Origin: an uncultured Lentisphaeraceae bacterium | Lineage (GTDB): Bacteria; Verrucomicrobiota; Kiritimatiellia; RFP12; DVOR01 | Direction of reading: 5' to 3' | DNA length: 64,000 bases | Assembly (NCBI GenBank): GCA_949289005.1 | Contig: CASEMQ010000067.1 | Coordinates: 62,001 to 126,000 of the forward strand | Shown: positions 44,793-53,505 of the stretch, in pieces | Layout of the letters: the number at the start of each line of letters is the position of its first letter | How positions within the stretch are numbered: position 1 is the stretch's first letter | Program-made: the position numbers and the translations under genes | Notes under the pieces: generated by a model | The model's input: only the letters and a program-made list of their open reading frames with translations | Told to the model about the DNA's origin: nothing | Database searches by the model: none

Positions 44793-44938
44793 GAACCCGC
44801 CCGCACGGCGCACACCAATCCCGACGCACCAGGCGTGTTGAATCGTCCACGCTGTAGGTGCGCGGACGCAAGGAAGAAGCGAAAACGGAAGCGATATGGA
44901 CCGGCAAGGATCGAGACGGCGCAGGCGAGGGGCTTTTG

Positions 44939-44947
44939 TGGTATACT
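44939..44947 (+). promoter_or_regulatory. extended -10 promoter for pta
   Basis: TGG-TATACT, a leader of about 33 bases and GAGAGG before the ATG at 44987. Nothing else is seen in the 211-base divergent gap. Confidence 0.5.
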
Positions 44948-44986
44948 CACATTCGTTTCTGTTGAACCATCCTGAGAGGATCGATC

Positions 44987-45997
44987 ATGGAATTGTTGAA
45001 GCAGATTTGCGCCAAGGCCAAAGGCTCCGGGCGCACGATCGTATTGCCCGAAGGCCAGGATCCGCGCGTCATCAAAGCCGCGAACCTGGCCATTCAGGCG
45101 AACGTCGCGAAGATTATCGTATTGGGCACGCCCGATGAGATCACGTTCTCCGAGAATGCCGCCGGCATGAAGTTGGCCTCCGAGGCGCAGGTGATCGACT
45201 ACACATCGGGCGACTTGCTGGAGGAGCTTGCCAACGCCTTCTACGAGAAGCGCAAGGCAAAAGGCATGACCCCGGAGGGTGCGCGCCAGGCGTTGCTGGA
45301 CAAGCGCATTTATTTCGGCGCCATGATGTTGGCGACCGGCAAGGCCGATGGTTTGGTGGCGGGTTCGATTGCCTCCACGGGCGATATGTTGCGCGCGGCC
45401 TTTCAGTGCGTGGGCACGGCGCCGGGCATCAAGCTTGCCTCATCCACCTTCCTGATGGGGTTGAAGAAGCCGACCGAGGCCGGCGACGACGTGCTGTGCT
45501 TCGCGGACTGCGCGGTCAATCCCTGCCCAACGGCGGAGCAGATGGTGGACATCGCGTTGGCTACGGCCCGCACCTTCCGTTCGCTCGTCGGGAAACAACC
45601 CAAGGTGGCCTTCCTTTCCTTCTCCTCCAAAGGCTCGGCCAAACATGAGCTGGTGGACAAGGTGGCGGAGGCGACCCGCCTGACGAAGGCGCGCTTCGAG
45701 GAACTGGGCTTTGATGCCGTGGTCGATGGCGAGATTCAGGCCGACGCGGCCATCGTGCCTTCCGTGGCGCTCCAGAAGAACCCCGGCGGCGCCATCAAGG
45801 GCGATGCCAACGTGCTGATCTTCCCCGATCTCCAGGCCGGGAACATTTGCTACAAGCTGGTGCAGCGTTTGGCGGGCGCCACGGCGCTTGGGCCCGTCGT
45901 GCAAGGCGTGGCCAAGCCTATCAACGATTTGTCGCGTGGGTGCTCGGCCGAGGACATCTTCGGCAATATCTGCATCACCGTTGGGCAAACGCTTTAA
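44987..45997 (+). CDS. pta: phosphate acetyltransferase
   Basis: 336 residues. Converts acetyl-CoA and phosphate to acetyl phosphate and CoA. Motifs 'TIVLPEGQDPRVIKAA', 'YFGAMMLATGKADGLVAGSI', 'SSTFLMGL', 'VAFLSFSSKGSAKHELVDKV', 'GEIQADAAIVP', 'NVLIFPDLQAGNICYKLVQR' and 'LGPVVQGVAKPINDLSRGCS' mark the short single-domain Pta. No acetate kinase gene is adjacent. Confidence 0.95.
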   Translation: MELLKQICAKAKGSGRTIVLPEGQDPRVIKAANLAIQANVAKIIVLGTPDEITFSENAAGMKLASEAQVIDYTSGDLLEELANAFYEKRKAKGMTPEGARQALLDKRIYFGAMMLATGKADGLVAGSIASTGDMLRAAFQCVGTAPGIKLASSTFLMGLKKPTEAGDDVLCFADCAVNPCPTAEQMVDIALATARTFRSLVGKQPKVAFLSFSSKGSAKHELVDKVAEATRLTKARFEELGFDAVVDGEIQADAAIVPSVALQKNPGGAIKGDANVLIFPDLQAGNICYKLVQRLAGATALGPVVQGVAKPINDLSRGCSAEDIFGNICITVGQTL

Positions 45998-46021
45998 GCA
46001 CGGGGCGGTGGCCGGTGGCCG

Positions 46022-47191
46022 ATGCCATCGGCCGCTCTTGCCCCGGGGAGTGTCATCTTCGAGACGACGGAACGAGCCGCGCTGATCGCGCTCAACCGCG
46101 TGCCGCGCGTGGGCGCCGCCAAGGTACGGTCGCTCCTGCGTGCCTTCGGTTCGCTGGACGAGGCAGCCCGGGCCGCGCCCGCCGCGATCGCCGAGCGATG
46201 CAAGGACATTGGCCCGGCGTTGGCGGACGAGGCGGTCGCTGCGTTGCGCTCGGACTTTGCGGCACGCGAGGAAGCGCGCGCCGAGGCCGCCAACGTGCGC
46301 ATTCTCACGTGGGACGACGACCTCTATCCCGACAGCCTCCGCGCCATCCCGTCCCCGCCCCTCTGCCTTTACTGCGCGGGCGAGGCGCGTTTGTTGCGGC
46401 AGACGCAGGTGGCCATCGTGGGCACGCGCCGCCCAACGGTCTATGCCACCGAACAGGCCGGGCGTTTCGCGCTTGGTCTGGCCTCCGCCGCGATTCACGT
46501 GACAAGCGGCTTGGCCGAGGGCGTGGATGCCGCCGCACACCGCGGGGCGTTGGACGCCGGCCCGGACGCGCCGGGCAAGACAATCGCCGTCGTCGGGACC
46601 GCGTTGGACTGCCTCTACCCAGAGGGCAACAAGCCTTTGGCGCGCGACATCGCCCGAGCCGGCGGGTTGGTTGTCAGTGAATATCCCTTTGGTCGGCACG
46701 GCGATGCCAAGACCTTCCCGCAACGCAACCGCATCGTGGCGGCCATCTCCAAGGCCACCTTGGTGATCGAGGCGGGCGCGCGCAGCGGCACGCTGATCAC
46801 GGCTTCCTTCGCGCACGACTTTGGCCGCGTGGTTTATGCCATTCCCGGACGCGTCGATTCGCCCGCATTCGTTGGCAACCACGCGCTCATCCGCAATGGC
46901 GAGGCACGCTTGGTGACGCGCCCGGCGGACATCTTGGAAGAGTTTGGCGAACTGGATTTGCGCGAGGGGCGCGCACCCACCGCCAAGACCGAGGACGGGG
47001 AAGCGTGCCCCATCGGCCTCTCCGGGGAGGAGCTGCGCCTGTGGGAGGCATTGGGCGCAGGCGAGTGTTCGCTGGATGTTCTGTCTGAGCGCGCGGAGCT
47101 GCCGTTGCCCGCCGTGTCCGCCCTGGTCATCGGCCTGCAAATGCGGCGTCTGGTTCGCCCCCTCCCCGGCGGTCTTCTGCGCCGCGCCTGA
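46022..47191 (+). CDS. dprA: DNA-processing protein DprA
   Basis: 389 residues. Loads RecA on incoming single-stranded DNA in transformation. SAM-like N-terminus ('IALNRVPRVGAAKVRSLL'), Rossmann core with 'YPDSLRAIPSPPLCLYCAG', 'VAIVGTRRPT', 'TSGLAEGVDAAAHRGAL', 'GTALDCLYP', 'SEYPFG', 'FPQRNRIVAAIS', 'VIEAGARSGTLITASFA' and 'PGRVDSPAFVGNHALIRNGE', then a winged-helix C-terminus. It pairs in function with the ComEC-like protein at 24 kb. The start may lie slightly downstream. Confidence 0.95.
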   Translation: MPSAALAPGSVIFETTERAALIALNRVPRVGAAKVRSLLRAFGSLDEAARAAPAAIAERCKDIGPALADEAVAALRSDFAAREEARAEAANVRILTWDDDLYPDSLRAIPSPPLCLYCAGEARLLRQTQVAIVGTRRPTVYATEQAGRFALGLASAAIHVTSGLAEGVDAAAHRGALDAGPDAPGKTIAVVGTALDCLYPEGNKPLARDIARAGGLVVSEYPFGRHGDAKTFPQRNRIVAAISKATLVIEAGARSGTLITASFAHDFGRVVYAIPGRVDSPAFVGNHALIRNGEARLVTRPADILEEFGELDLREGRAPTAKTEDGEACPIGLSGEELRLWEALGAGECSLDVLSERAELPLPAVSALVIGLQMRRLVRPLPGGLLRRA

Positions 47192-47198
47192 CTGGCGC

Positions 47199-47708
47199 TC
47201 AGGGGCAATCGGGGGCACGGGTGGCCGTCATGTCCAGGCGGCGGATCCAGCGCAAGGTTGGCATTCCCCGCCCAGGCGCCCCGACGACCTCCACGGCATC
47301 GAAGCGATACGACGTGCGCAAGAGGCCGTTTTGTGCCAACCAATGCGTGGCACAACGTCGCAACAATTGGCGCTTCCGTGGCCCTATCGCGACAAGCGGC
47401 CGCCCAAACGCTTCGCTGGCACGTGTCTTGACCTCCACGAAGAGAATGACCCCGTGCCGTTTCGCGATGAGATCCAGCTCACCATGTCGGCACGGATAGA
47501 CGTTGCGTTCGAGAATGGCGCAACCGTGCGCGCGCAACAGCCGCGCGGCCCAAGTCTCACCCCACGCGCCGGAGGAAATCCTCGCGCCGCGCCATGCGCA
47601 TAGCCAATCCCACCCCACCCAGAGCCGCAGGCACAGCCGCACCCACGGCCCTTGTCGGGTCGCAAGCCCAAAACCGTCCGAATCCATCTCGTTCACGCCA
47701 AACCACAT
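47199..47708 (-). CDS. yraN: YraN/UPF0102 family nuclease-like protein
   Basis: 169 residues. The conserved block 'GAWGETWAARLLRAHGCAIL' with 'YPCRHGELDLIAKRHGVILFVEVKTRAS' (in parts) and 'RKRQLLRRCATHWLA' is the Holliday-junction-resolvase-like fold of UPF0102, with the GELDLI...EVK metal site. The start is uncertain: 47708 has GGAG very close; 47687 is another Met. It is convergent with dprA, the gene it often neighbours, with seven bases between. Confidence 0.85.
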   Translation of the reverse strand: MWFGVNEMDSDGFGLATRQGPWVRLCLRLWVGWDWLCAWRGARISSGAWGETWAARLLRAHGCAILERNVYPCRHGELDLIAKRHGVILFVEVKTRASEAFGRPLVAIGPRKRQLLRRCATHWLAQNGLLRTSYRFDAVEVVGAPGRGMPTLRWIRRLDMTATRAPDCP

Positions 47709-47800
47709 GGCTCCACTGTAGCACACCTCGAGCCCTCGGCGCCAGCGGCCCGCACGATCGCGCGAGGGGAGGTGTGCACAAGGCGGTTTGCGTGGAACCG

Positions 47801-47988
47801 TCGGCATCGACCTTGTTGAAAAGTGCCCCGCCCGACCGCGTTGGGAGATGCGGCGCACCTCACCTCGCGATGCGGCGCGTCTCGGGAAACGACCCCGCGT
47901 ATAGATTGAAAAAACGAATTTGACAGACCTCTTGGTCGGTAATCTTTCAACAGGTTTTCAACAGATTTGCGAAAGTTGCCGACAGGCA
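47801..47988. repeat. intergenic repeat element, copy B (MITE-like)
   Basis: 188 bases, collinear with copy A (30811-30999). The left end has TTGTTGAAAAG and the right end CTTTCAACAGGTTTTCAACA, an imperfect inverted pair. Inside are GAGATGCGGCGCACCTC and GCGATGCGGCGCGTCTC, then GGGAAACGACCCCGC at the same offset as in A. No coding frame. The bases on either side (47709-47800, 47989-48084) show nothing further. Confidence 0.6.
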
Positions 47989-48084
47989 TGCCGAAGGCTT
48001 GGACAAGCGATTGGCACGGCGCGGGAGATGCGCGGACGGCATGGCGTTACGTTCGCGATTGCTGACACGCGGGAATGGGCGTTG

Positions 48085-48093
48085 TGCTAGAAT
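48085..48093 (+). promoter_or_regulatory. extended -10 promoter, leaderless, for trkA
   Basis: TGC-TAGAAT with nine bases to the ATG at 48103. An in-frame TAG lies inside the -10 and no ribosome site is present. Confidence 0.6.
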
Positions 48094-48102
48094 AGCCGCG
48101 TT

Positions 48103-48774
48103 ATGACGAAACGTATCGGCATTATCGGTTCCGGGCGCTTTGGCGAGGCTCTTGTGCAGGCGTTGGCCGCGCAAGGGGCGGAGGTGGTGTTGATGGACAC
48201 CGACCGCGCGAAAATCCAGGAACTCTCCGAATATGTGACCAAGGCCATCGAGGGCGATGCCACCAACATCCATGCTTTGGAGGAAGCGGGATTTGCGGCG
48301 TGCGACACGGTGGTGGTGGCCATCGGGGAGAACATCGAGGGCAGCATCATGGCCACGGTGAACTGCAAGGATCTGGGCGTGCGCACGGTGGTGGCCAAGG
48401 CATCCACGGACGTACACGGGCGCGTCTTGCGGCGAGTGGGGGCGGACGTGGTGATTTTCCCGAACCGCGACCGTGCGCAACGGTTGGCGCGCAGCCTGCT
48501 GACCGTAAGCCAGGTGGATCTCTTTGAGATTGCCGACGGGTTGTGCGCGGCTGAGATCCCGGCGCCTGAGGCATTGGCGGACAAGACTTTGGCCGAGGCA
48601 GACGTGCGCAAGGCTTATGACGTGACGGTGCTGGCCATCCGCCGGCTGGACGACGCGGATCCCGCCGCGCCGCGCCGCCTGCTCATCCCGCACGCGGACA
48701 CGCCAATCCGCCTGGACGACCATTTGCTCATTTGCGGCGCATCGGAAAAGATCGATGCCTTTGCCCAAGCCTAA
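48103..48774 (+). CDS. TrkA/KtrA-type potassium channel regulator
   Basis: 223 residues. RCK_N Rossmann domain with 'RIGIIGSGRFGEALVQALAA', 'IEGDATNIHALEEAG' and 'TVVVAIGENIEGSIMATV', then an RCK_C domain (about 135-223). It gates a Trk/Ktr K+ channel in response to nucleotides. No trkH/ktrB channel gene is adjacent, so the partner lies outside the window. Eleven bases separate it from the acetyltransferase gene. Confidence 0.9.
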   Translation: MTKRIGIIGSGRFGEALVQALAAQGAEVVLMDTDRAKIQELSEYVTKAIEGDATNIHALEEAGFAACDTVVVAIGENIEGSIMATVNCKDLGVRTVVAKASTDVHGRVLRRVGADVVIFPNRDRAQRLARSLLTVSQVDLFEIADGLCAAEIPAPEALADKTLAEADVRKAYDVTVLAIRRLDDADPAAPRRLLIPHADTPIRLDDHLLICGASEKIDAFAQA

Positions 48775-48784
48775 GGAGCGCACC

Positions 48785-49276
48785 ATGAAAGCCGATGAGA
48801 TTGTCATCCGCCGCGCCACGTTGCAGGATGTCTTTGCCATTCACCGCCTGATTCAGAGTTGCCCGCACGAGCTGATCCTGCGCCCCGTGAACAACATCGT
48901 GGAGAACATCGACCGTTTCACGGTGGCCGTGCGGGGGACGGAGCTGGTGGCGTGCGCCGCATGGCAGATTTTGCCCGAGATCGGTTGCCCGGAAGGCGCC
49001 ACGGTGGAATTGCAATCGGTGGCCGTGGCCAAGGCCTACCGCGGCAAGGGCGTCGGCTCGCGCCTGGTGCGTTTCGTCTTGCAGCGCATCGACGGCTTCA
49101 AACCCGCGCAGGCGTTGGTGCTGACCTTCGAACCGCAGTTCTTTGGCCGCCTCGGCTTCCGGGAGGTGCCCAAGACCGCCATCATCCACAAGATTTATCG
49201 CGGGTGCATCTATTGCACCAAACACACCAATCCCTTCACGTGCCCGGAAATCGCCATGGCGCTGCAACTGCGCTGA
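48785..49276 (+). CDS. GNAT N-acetyltransferase (short ArgA-like)
   Basis: 163 residues. GNAT core 'VELQSVAVAKAYRGKGVGSRLVRF' (acetyl-CoA loop) and 'FEPQFFGRLGFREVPK'. The end 'IYRGCIYCTKHTNPFTCPEIAMALQL' (in parts) has three Cys and the CPEIAM ending found in short, kinase-free N-acetylglutamate synthases. Acetylation of glutamate for arginine synthesis is therefore likely but not certain. AAGGAG precedes the ATG. Confidence 0.75.
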   Translation: MKADEIVIRRATLQDVFAIHRLIQSCPHELILRPVNNIVENIDRFTVAVRGTELVACAAWQILPEIGCPEGATVELQSVAVAKAYRGKGVGSRLVRFVLQRIDGFKPAQALVLTFEPQFFGRLGFREVPKTAIIHKIYRGCIYCTKHTNPFTCPEIAMALQLR

Positions 49277-49295
49277 CCCAAGAGAGGACACAACC

Positions 49296-51371
49296 ATGAA
49301 ACGAATGTTCGCGCTCGCCGTCGCTTTCCTTGGGACGACCGCACTCTTCGCCGCCGTCGAGGGGGTTGTGTTTTGGGATGCCAACGGCAATGGCACGCGC
49401 GATGCCGGCGAGAAACCCTGCGCGGATGCGGCCGTCTCGGATATGCGCAATGTCGTCAAGACAGACGCGGATGGGCGCTTCACTCTGCCCGCCGACCACG
49501 CCAAGGCGCGTTTCGTCATGCTTTCCGTGCCCAACGGCGCGCGCGTGGCGCGGCATTGGCACCCCATCGCGAAAGGAAAAGCGGCAGGCTACGACTTCGC
49601 GCTGACGCCGTGGGCGCCCTCGGACAAGGGCGCGCACACCTTCATCCAAATCACCGATACCGAGATGTCGGGCGGCGCCCAACCGCATTACCGGGCGATG
49701 GCCGAGGAATTGCGCCGCCTCGCCACCGAGGAGAAGGCCGCCTTCGTCATCCACACGGGCGACATTTGCTACGCACGCGGCCTCAAGGAGCACCAAGCGC
49801 TCTTCAAGGATTTGGGTGTGCCCCTCTTCTGGTGCATCGGCAACCACGACTTGGTGGCCGGCCCCTATGGCGAGGCACTCTTCGAGAGTCTCTACGGGCC
49901 CACGTGGTATTCTTTCAACGCCGGCGGCACGCATTACGTGGCGCTCCCGATGCCCGGTGGCGACCGGCGCCCCTCCTACTCCACCGCCGAGGTCGCGGCC
50001 TGGTTGCGCAACGACCTGGCCGCCGTGCCCGCCGGGACGCCGCTCGTCGTCTTCTGCCACGACCTCCTCTTCACAGGCAACACCTTTGACTACGGCGGCG
50101 TGGATCTCCTCACGCACAACCTGAAGGCGTGGCTCTACGGCCACTGGCACATCAACCACATCCGCCGCCAAGGCAACGTCCTCACCATCGGCACCAACGC
50201 CCCCGAAAAGGGCGGCATCGACAGCGCGGCGAGCGCCTTCCGCGTCATGCACCTTGATGCGGACGGCACCCCGCGCTCGGATCTGCGTTACGCGCCGTTG
50301 CCCACAGGCACGCCCACGCGCGACGCCACGGCCTGGAGCGCGCCGGCCGGCGGGGAAATCCTCTTCTCCTCCCCCGTCGCGGCCGACGGCCTCATCCTCG
50401 TCGGCACGGTCGACGAAAACCTGCTGGGCGAGGGCGGAGTGACGGCCTTCGACCCCGCCACCGGCAAACAACGCTGGCGCGCCAAGACGCGCGCCTCCGT
50501 CAAGAACGCCATTGCCGCGGCCGACGGTCGCGCCTTCGCGCAGGATGCCGAGGGTTGGGTCTACGCCTTCGCCACGAAGGACGGCGCCCCGCTGTGGGAA
50601 AGCAAGCTGCCCAACGCGCCCCTGCCCGGGCTGGTCAGCGGCGTGACGCTCGCCGACGGCACGCTCTACGCCGGCGCCGGGCAAAGCCTCACGGCCTTCG
50701 ACCCCGCCACCGGCAAGAAAAAGTGGCAAGGCGGCGGCTGGCGCCTCCGCGAGGGCACCCCCGACCGCCCCGCCGTGGCCGACGGCGCCGTCATCCTCGG
50801 CTCGCACTGGGACGCGCTCTGCGCCACCGATGCCGCCACCGGGCGCCTGCTCTGGCGCAAGGCCGACGCCGACTTCCGCTTCCGCGGTTCCGTCGCCGCG
50901 CCCGACGGCAAGACCATCTGGGTGCCCACGCGCAACAAACTCTTCCAAATCGAGGCCCGCACCGGGAAGATCCTGAAGCAAAAAGACCTCGGCTTCAGCG
51001 TCGAGAACGGCGGGCAGCCCCTGCTGACCGAGACGCTTATCCTCCTGACGAGCGTGGACGCCGGACTCGTCGCCCTCAATCGCGAGACACTGGAGGAGGC
51101 GTGGCGACTGCCCGTCGGCGAGGGGCTCGTCTACACGGCGCCCTATTCGCACCGCCCGCAACGCCCCATCCAAGGCTCGGCCGTCCGTGCCGGCGACACC
51201 GCCTACGTGGCGGCCTCGGATGGTTACGTCTACGCGGCCGACTTGCCCACGGGCAAGCAAAAATGGAAGAAGTCGCTCGGCACGCCCCTGCTGGGCACCC
51301 CGCTTGTCGCGGGCGACCGCCTGTACGTGGCCGACCTCGCGGGCACCGTGCATTGCCTCCCCCTGAACTGA
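49296..51371 (+). CDS. exported metallophosphoesterase fused to a PQQ-type beta-propeller
   Basis: 691 residues with signal peptide MKRMFALAVAFLGTTALFAA. Residues ~22-90 resemble an SdrD-B domain ('GVVFWDANGNGTRDAGEKP'). Residues ~118-330 are a calcineurin-like phosphoesterase with 'FIQITDTEMSG', 'VIHTGDICY', 'WCIGNHDLV', 'VVFCHDLL' and 'YGHWHINHI'. From ~350 on come PQQ/quinoprotein-like repeats ('VTAFDPATGKQRWRAKT', 'LTAFDPATGKKKWQGG', 'VYAADLPTGKQKWKKS'). It probably cuts a phosphoester in the periplasm, with the propeller for binding. GAGAGG lies upstream. Confidence 0.85.
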   Translation: MKRMFALAVAFLGTTALFAAVEGVVFWDANGNGTRDAGEKPCADAAVSDMRNVVKTDADGRFTLPADHAKARFVMLSVPNGARVARHWHPIAKGKAAGYDFALTPWAPSDKGAHTFIQITDTEMSGGAQPHYRAMAEELRRLATEEKAAFVIHTGDICYARGLKEHQALFKDLGVPLFWCIGNHDLVAGPYGEALFESLYGPTWYSFNAGGTHYVALPMPGGDRRPSYSTAEVAAWLRNDLAAVPAGTPLVVFCHDLLFTGNTFDYGGVDLLTHNLKAWLYGHWHINHIRRQGNVLTIGTNAPEKGGIDSAASAFRVMHLDADGTPRSDLRYAPLPTGTPTRDATAWSAPAGGEILFSSPVAADGLILVGTVDENLLGEGGVTAFDPATGKQRWRAKTRASVKNAIAAADGRAFAQDAEGWVYAFATKDGAPLWESKLPNAPLPGLVSGVTLADGTLYAGAGQSLTAFDPATGKKKWQGGGWRLREGTPDRPAVADGAVILGSHWDALCATDAATGRLLWRKADADFRFRGSVAAPDGKTIWVPTRNKLFQIEARTGKILKQKDLGFSVENGGQPLLTETLILLTSVDAGLVALNRETLEEAWRLPVGEGLVYTAPYSHRPQRPIQGSAVRAGDTAYVAASDGYVYAADLPTGKQKWKKSLGTPLLGTPLVAGDRLYVADLAGTVHCLPLN

Positions 51372-51395
51372 TTCGCGTTTCCCGAAAGTTTGCCC

Positions 51396-52733
51396 ATGCC
51401 CACCTTTTCCATCCACACCTATGGTTGCCAGATGAACGTCCGCGAAAGCGAGGCCGCAGCGAAAGCCTTGCTCGACGCGGGATTTGCCCAAGCGCCCGAC
51501 GAGGAAACCGCCGACATCGTGCTCGTGAACACCTGCTCGGTGCGCGGCAAGGCCGAGGACAAGGCGCTCGGCAAACTGGGGCTCCTCTGCGCCACCAAGC
51601 GCGAGCGTCCGGGCCGCGTGGTGGGCGTGATGGGCTGCATGGCCCAGCGGATGGGCGGGGAACTCTTCAAGCGTCTGCCGCGGCTGGACTTCGCCATCGG
51701 CACGCGTTGCGCCGAGCGCGTGGTCCCCGCCGTCGAGGCCGCCCTCCACGGCGACACGACCTTGGCGCTGCGCGACCTGCACGACCGGCCCGACGCGCCC
51801 AACGGCCACGTCGCCGGCGGCTTCTCGGCGTTCGTGACCATCCTGCTTGGATGCAACCGGCGCTGTACCTACTGCATCGTGCCGGACGTGCGCGGCGATG
51901 AATGGAGCCGCCCCGCGCGCGACGTGTTGGCCGAGGTGCGGGCGCTCGCCGCGCAAGGCGTGCGCGAAGTGACCTTGCTCGGGCAGTCCATCATGAACTA
52001 TGGCCTGCGCACGCCGGCCTTCGACGCGGACGACCCGCCTTCCCCGGGCGGCTACACACGCCCCTTCCCGCGTCTGCTCGAGGCCGTGGCAGCCATCCCG
52101 GGCATCGAGCGGATCCGTTTCACAAGCGGGCACCCCTCGGGCGTCACCGAGGAATTGGTGCGCCTCTTCCGCGAGGAGCCCAAGATTTGCCACCACCTGC
52201 ACCTGCCCGTCCAGAGCGGCTCCGATGCCGTGTTGGGGCGAATGCGCCGCGGCTACACGCGCGAGGCGTACCTCGCGGCCGTGGCGCGCCTGCGCGCGGC
52301 TGCGCCCGATTTGGCGCTGACCACCGATGTCATCGTCGGCTTCCCCGGCGAGACCGAGGCCGACTTCCAGTCCACGCGCACGCTGATGGAGGAGGCCCGC
52401 TTCGACAACGCTTTCATCTTCAAATACTCCCCTCGCCCCGGCACCGTCTCCGCCACGTGGGAGGACGACGTGCCCGATGCCGAGAAGGCCCGCCGCAACC
52501 AAGTGCTCCTGGGCGACCAGGACGTGCGCGGCGCCCGCATCAACCAAGCGCTCGTGGGCACGACCCTGCGCGTCCTGGCCGAAGGCCCCAGCCTCCGCAA
52601 TCCGGCCAAATGGTCAGGCCGCACCCCCGGCAACAAAATCGTCGTCTTCACGCCGCCGAAGGGCCTCCGCCCCGGCGACTTCCTCGACCTCGTCATCACC
52701 CGTGCCGCCCCCCAGACGCTCTATGCCGACTGA
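51396..52733 (+). CDS. miaB: tRNA methylthiotransferase MiaB
   Basis: 445 residues. Adds the 2-methylthio group to i6A37 of tRNAs. UPF0004 domain 'IHTYGCQMNVRESEAAA', 'IVLVNTCSVRGKAEDKALG' and 'VVGVMGCMAQRMG' (three cluster Cys); radical SAM motif 'GCNRRCTYCIVPDVRG'; 'FTSGHPSGVTEEL'; 'HLPVQSGSDAVLGRMRRGYT'; 'DVIVGFPGETEADFQ'; and a C-terminal TRAM domain. The TTG at 51390 is a less likely start. It overlaps the pseudouridine synthase gene by 11 bases. Confidence 0.93.
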   Translation: MPTFSIHTYGCQMNVRESEAAAKALLDAGFAQAPDEETADIVLVNTCSVRGKAEDKALGKLGLLCATKRERPGRVVGVMGCMAQRMGGELFKRLPRLDFAIGTRCAERVVPAVEAALHGDTTLALRDLHDRPDAPNGHVAGGFSAFVTILLGCNRRCTYCIVPDVRGDEWSRPARDVLAEVRALAAQGVREVTLLGQSIMNYGLRTPAFDADDPPSPGGYTRPFPRLLEAVAAIPGIERIRFTSGHPSGVTEELVRLFREEPKICHHLHLPVQSGSDAVLGRMRRGYTREAYLAAVARLRAAAPDLALTTDVIVGFPGETEADFQSTRTLMEEARFDNAFIFKYSPRPGTVSATWEDDVPDAEKARRNQVLLGDQDVRGARINQALVGTTLRVLAEGPSLRNPAKWSGRTPGNKIVVFTPPKGLRPGDFLDLVITRAAPQTLYAD

Positions 52734-53505
52734 GAGAAACAACGCCACCCCGGCGGAACGCCTGCAAAACCTGCTCGCGCACCGTGGCGTGGCCTCGCGG
52801 CGGGCGGCGGCGGAACTCATTCGCGCGGGGCGCGTGGCCGTGGATGGGCGCGTCGTCAACGAGCCCGGCGCGCGCGTCTCCCCGGAGGCCGCGCTGACGC
52901 TCGATGGCCGTCCCGTGGCGCAGACTGCCGCGCCGTGCCGCACCTTCCTCTACAACAAGCCCGTGGGCGAGGTCTGCTCGGCGGACGGCCAAGGCGCGCG
53001 CTCGGTGTTGGAGGCCTTTCGCGGGCTCGGCCTGCGGTTGGTGCCCGTGGGGCGGCTCGACAAGTCCAGCGAAGGGTTGCTCCTGGTCTCCAACGACGGC
53101 GACCTCATCCAGCGGCTCACCCATCCGCGCTTCGGGCACCGCAAGACCTACGAGGTGGAGGTGAACCTGCCCCCCACCCCGCGCCAGCTCGCGCTCCTGC
53201 GCAGCCCGCTCAAAATCGAGGGCTACCGCATCCGCCCCGTGCCCGTGGAGCGGCTCGGCGGCTGCCGGTTGCGCTTCACGCTCGCGGAGGGGCGCCACCG
53301 GCAGATTCGGCAGATGTGCGAACAGGCGGGGCTCCGCGTCCGCCGCCTGCGCCGCGTCGCCCTCTCCGGGCTGACGCTGGGCACGCTTCGCCCCGGCCAA
53401 TGGCGGGAGCTCTCGCGCGCGGAAATCGCCCGTCTCCTGGCTCCTGCCGCAACCGCGTGCCCGGCGAACGATTGCACCATGACAAAGGAAGACCGAGATG
53501 ATTGA
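52723..53505 (+). CDS. rRNA pseudouridine synthase (RsuA/RluB family)
   Basis: 260 residues. S4 domain 'RLQNLLAHRGVASRRAAAELI' with 'GRVAVDGRVVNEPGARV', then 'FLYNKPVGEVCS', catalytic Asp in 'VPVGRLDKSSEGLLLVSNDGD', 'TYEVEVN' and 'LAEGRHRQIRQMCEQAGLRV'. Whether it acts on 16S or 23S rRNA cannot be told here. The start lies inside the end of miaB; the stop overlaps the next gene by eight bases. Confidence 0.9.
   Translation: MPTERNNATPAERLQNLLAHRGVASRRAAAELIRAGRVAVDGRVVNEPGARVSPEAALTLDGRPVAQTAAPCRTFLYNKPVGEVCSADGQGARSVLEAFRGLGLRLVPVGRLDKSSEGLLLVSNDGDLIQRLTHPRFGHRKTYEVEVNLPPTPRQLALLRSPLKIEGYRIRPVPVERLGGCRLRFTLAEGRHRQIRQMCEQAGLRVRRLRRVALSGLTLGTLRPGQWRELSRAEIARLLAPAATACPANDCTMTKEDRDD

Noticed and set aside
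47681..47722. Leaderless promoter (TGC-TACAGT) for yraN.
   Set aside because: Poor -10 match, a GGAG also present, and the true start codon of yraN is uncertain.
47841..47885. CRISPR-like short repeats (GAGATGCGGCGC...CTC units).
   Set aside because: Units are few, unevenly spaced, occur in both orientations and have no cas genes; they are parts of the intergenic element.
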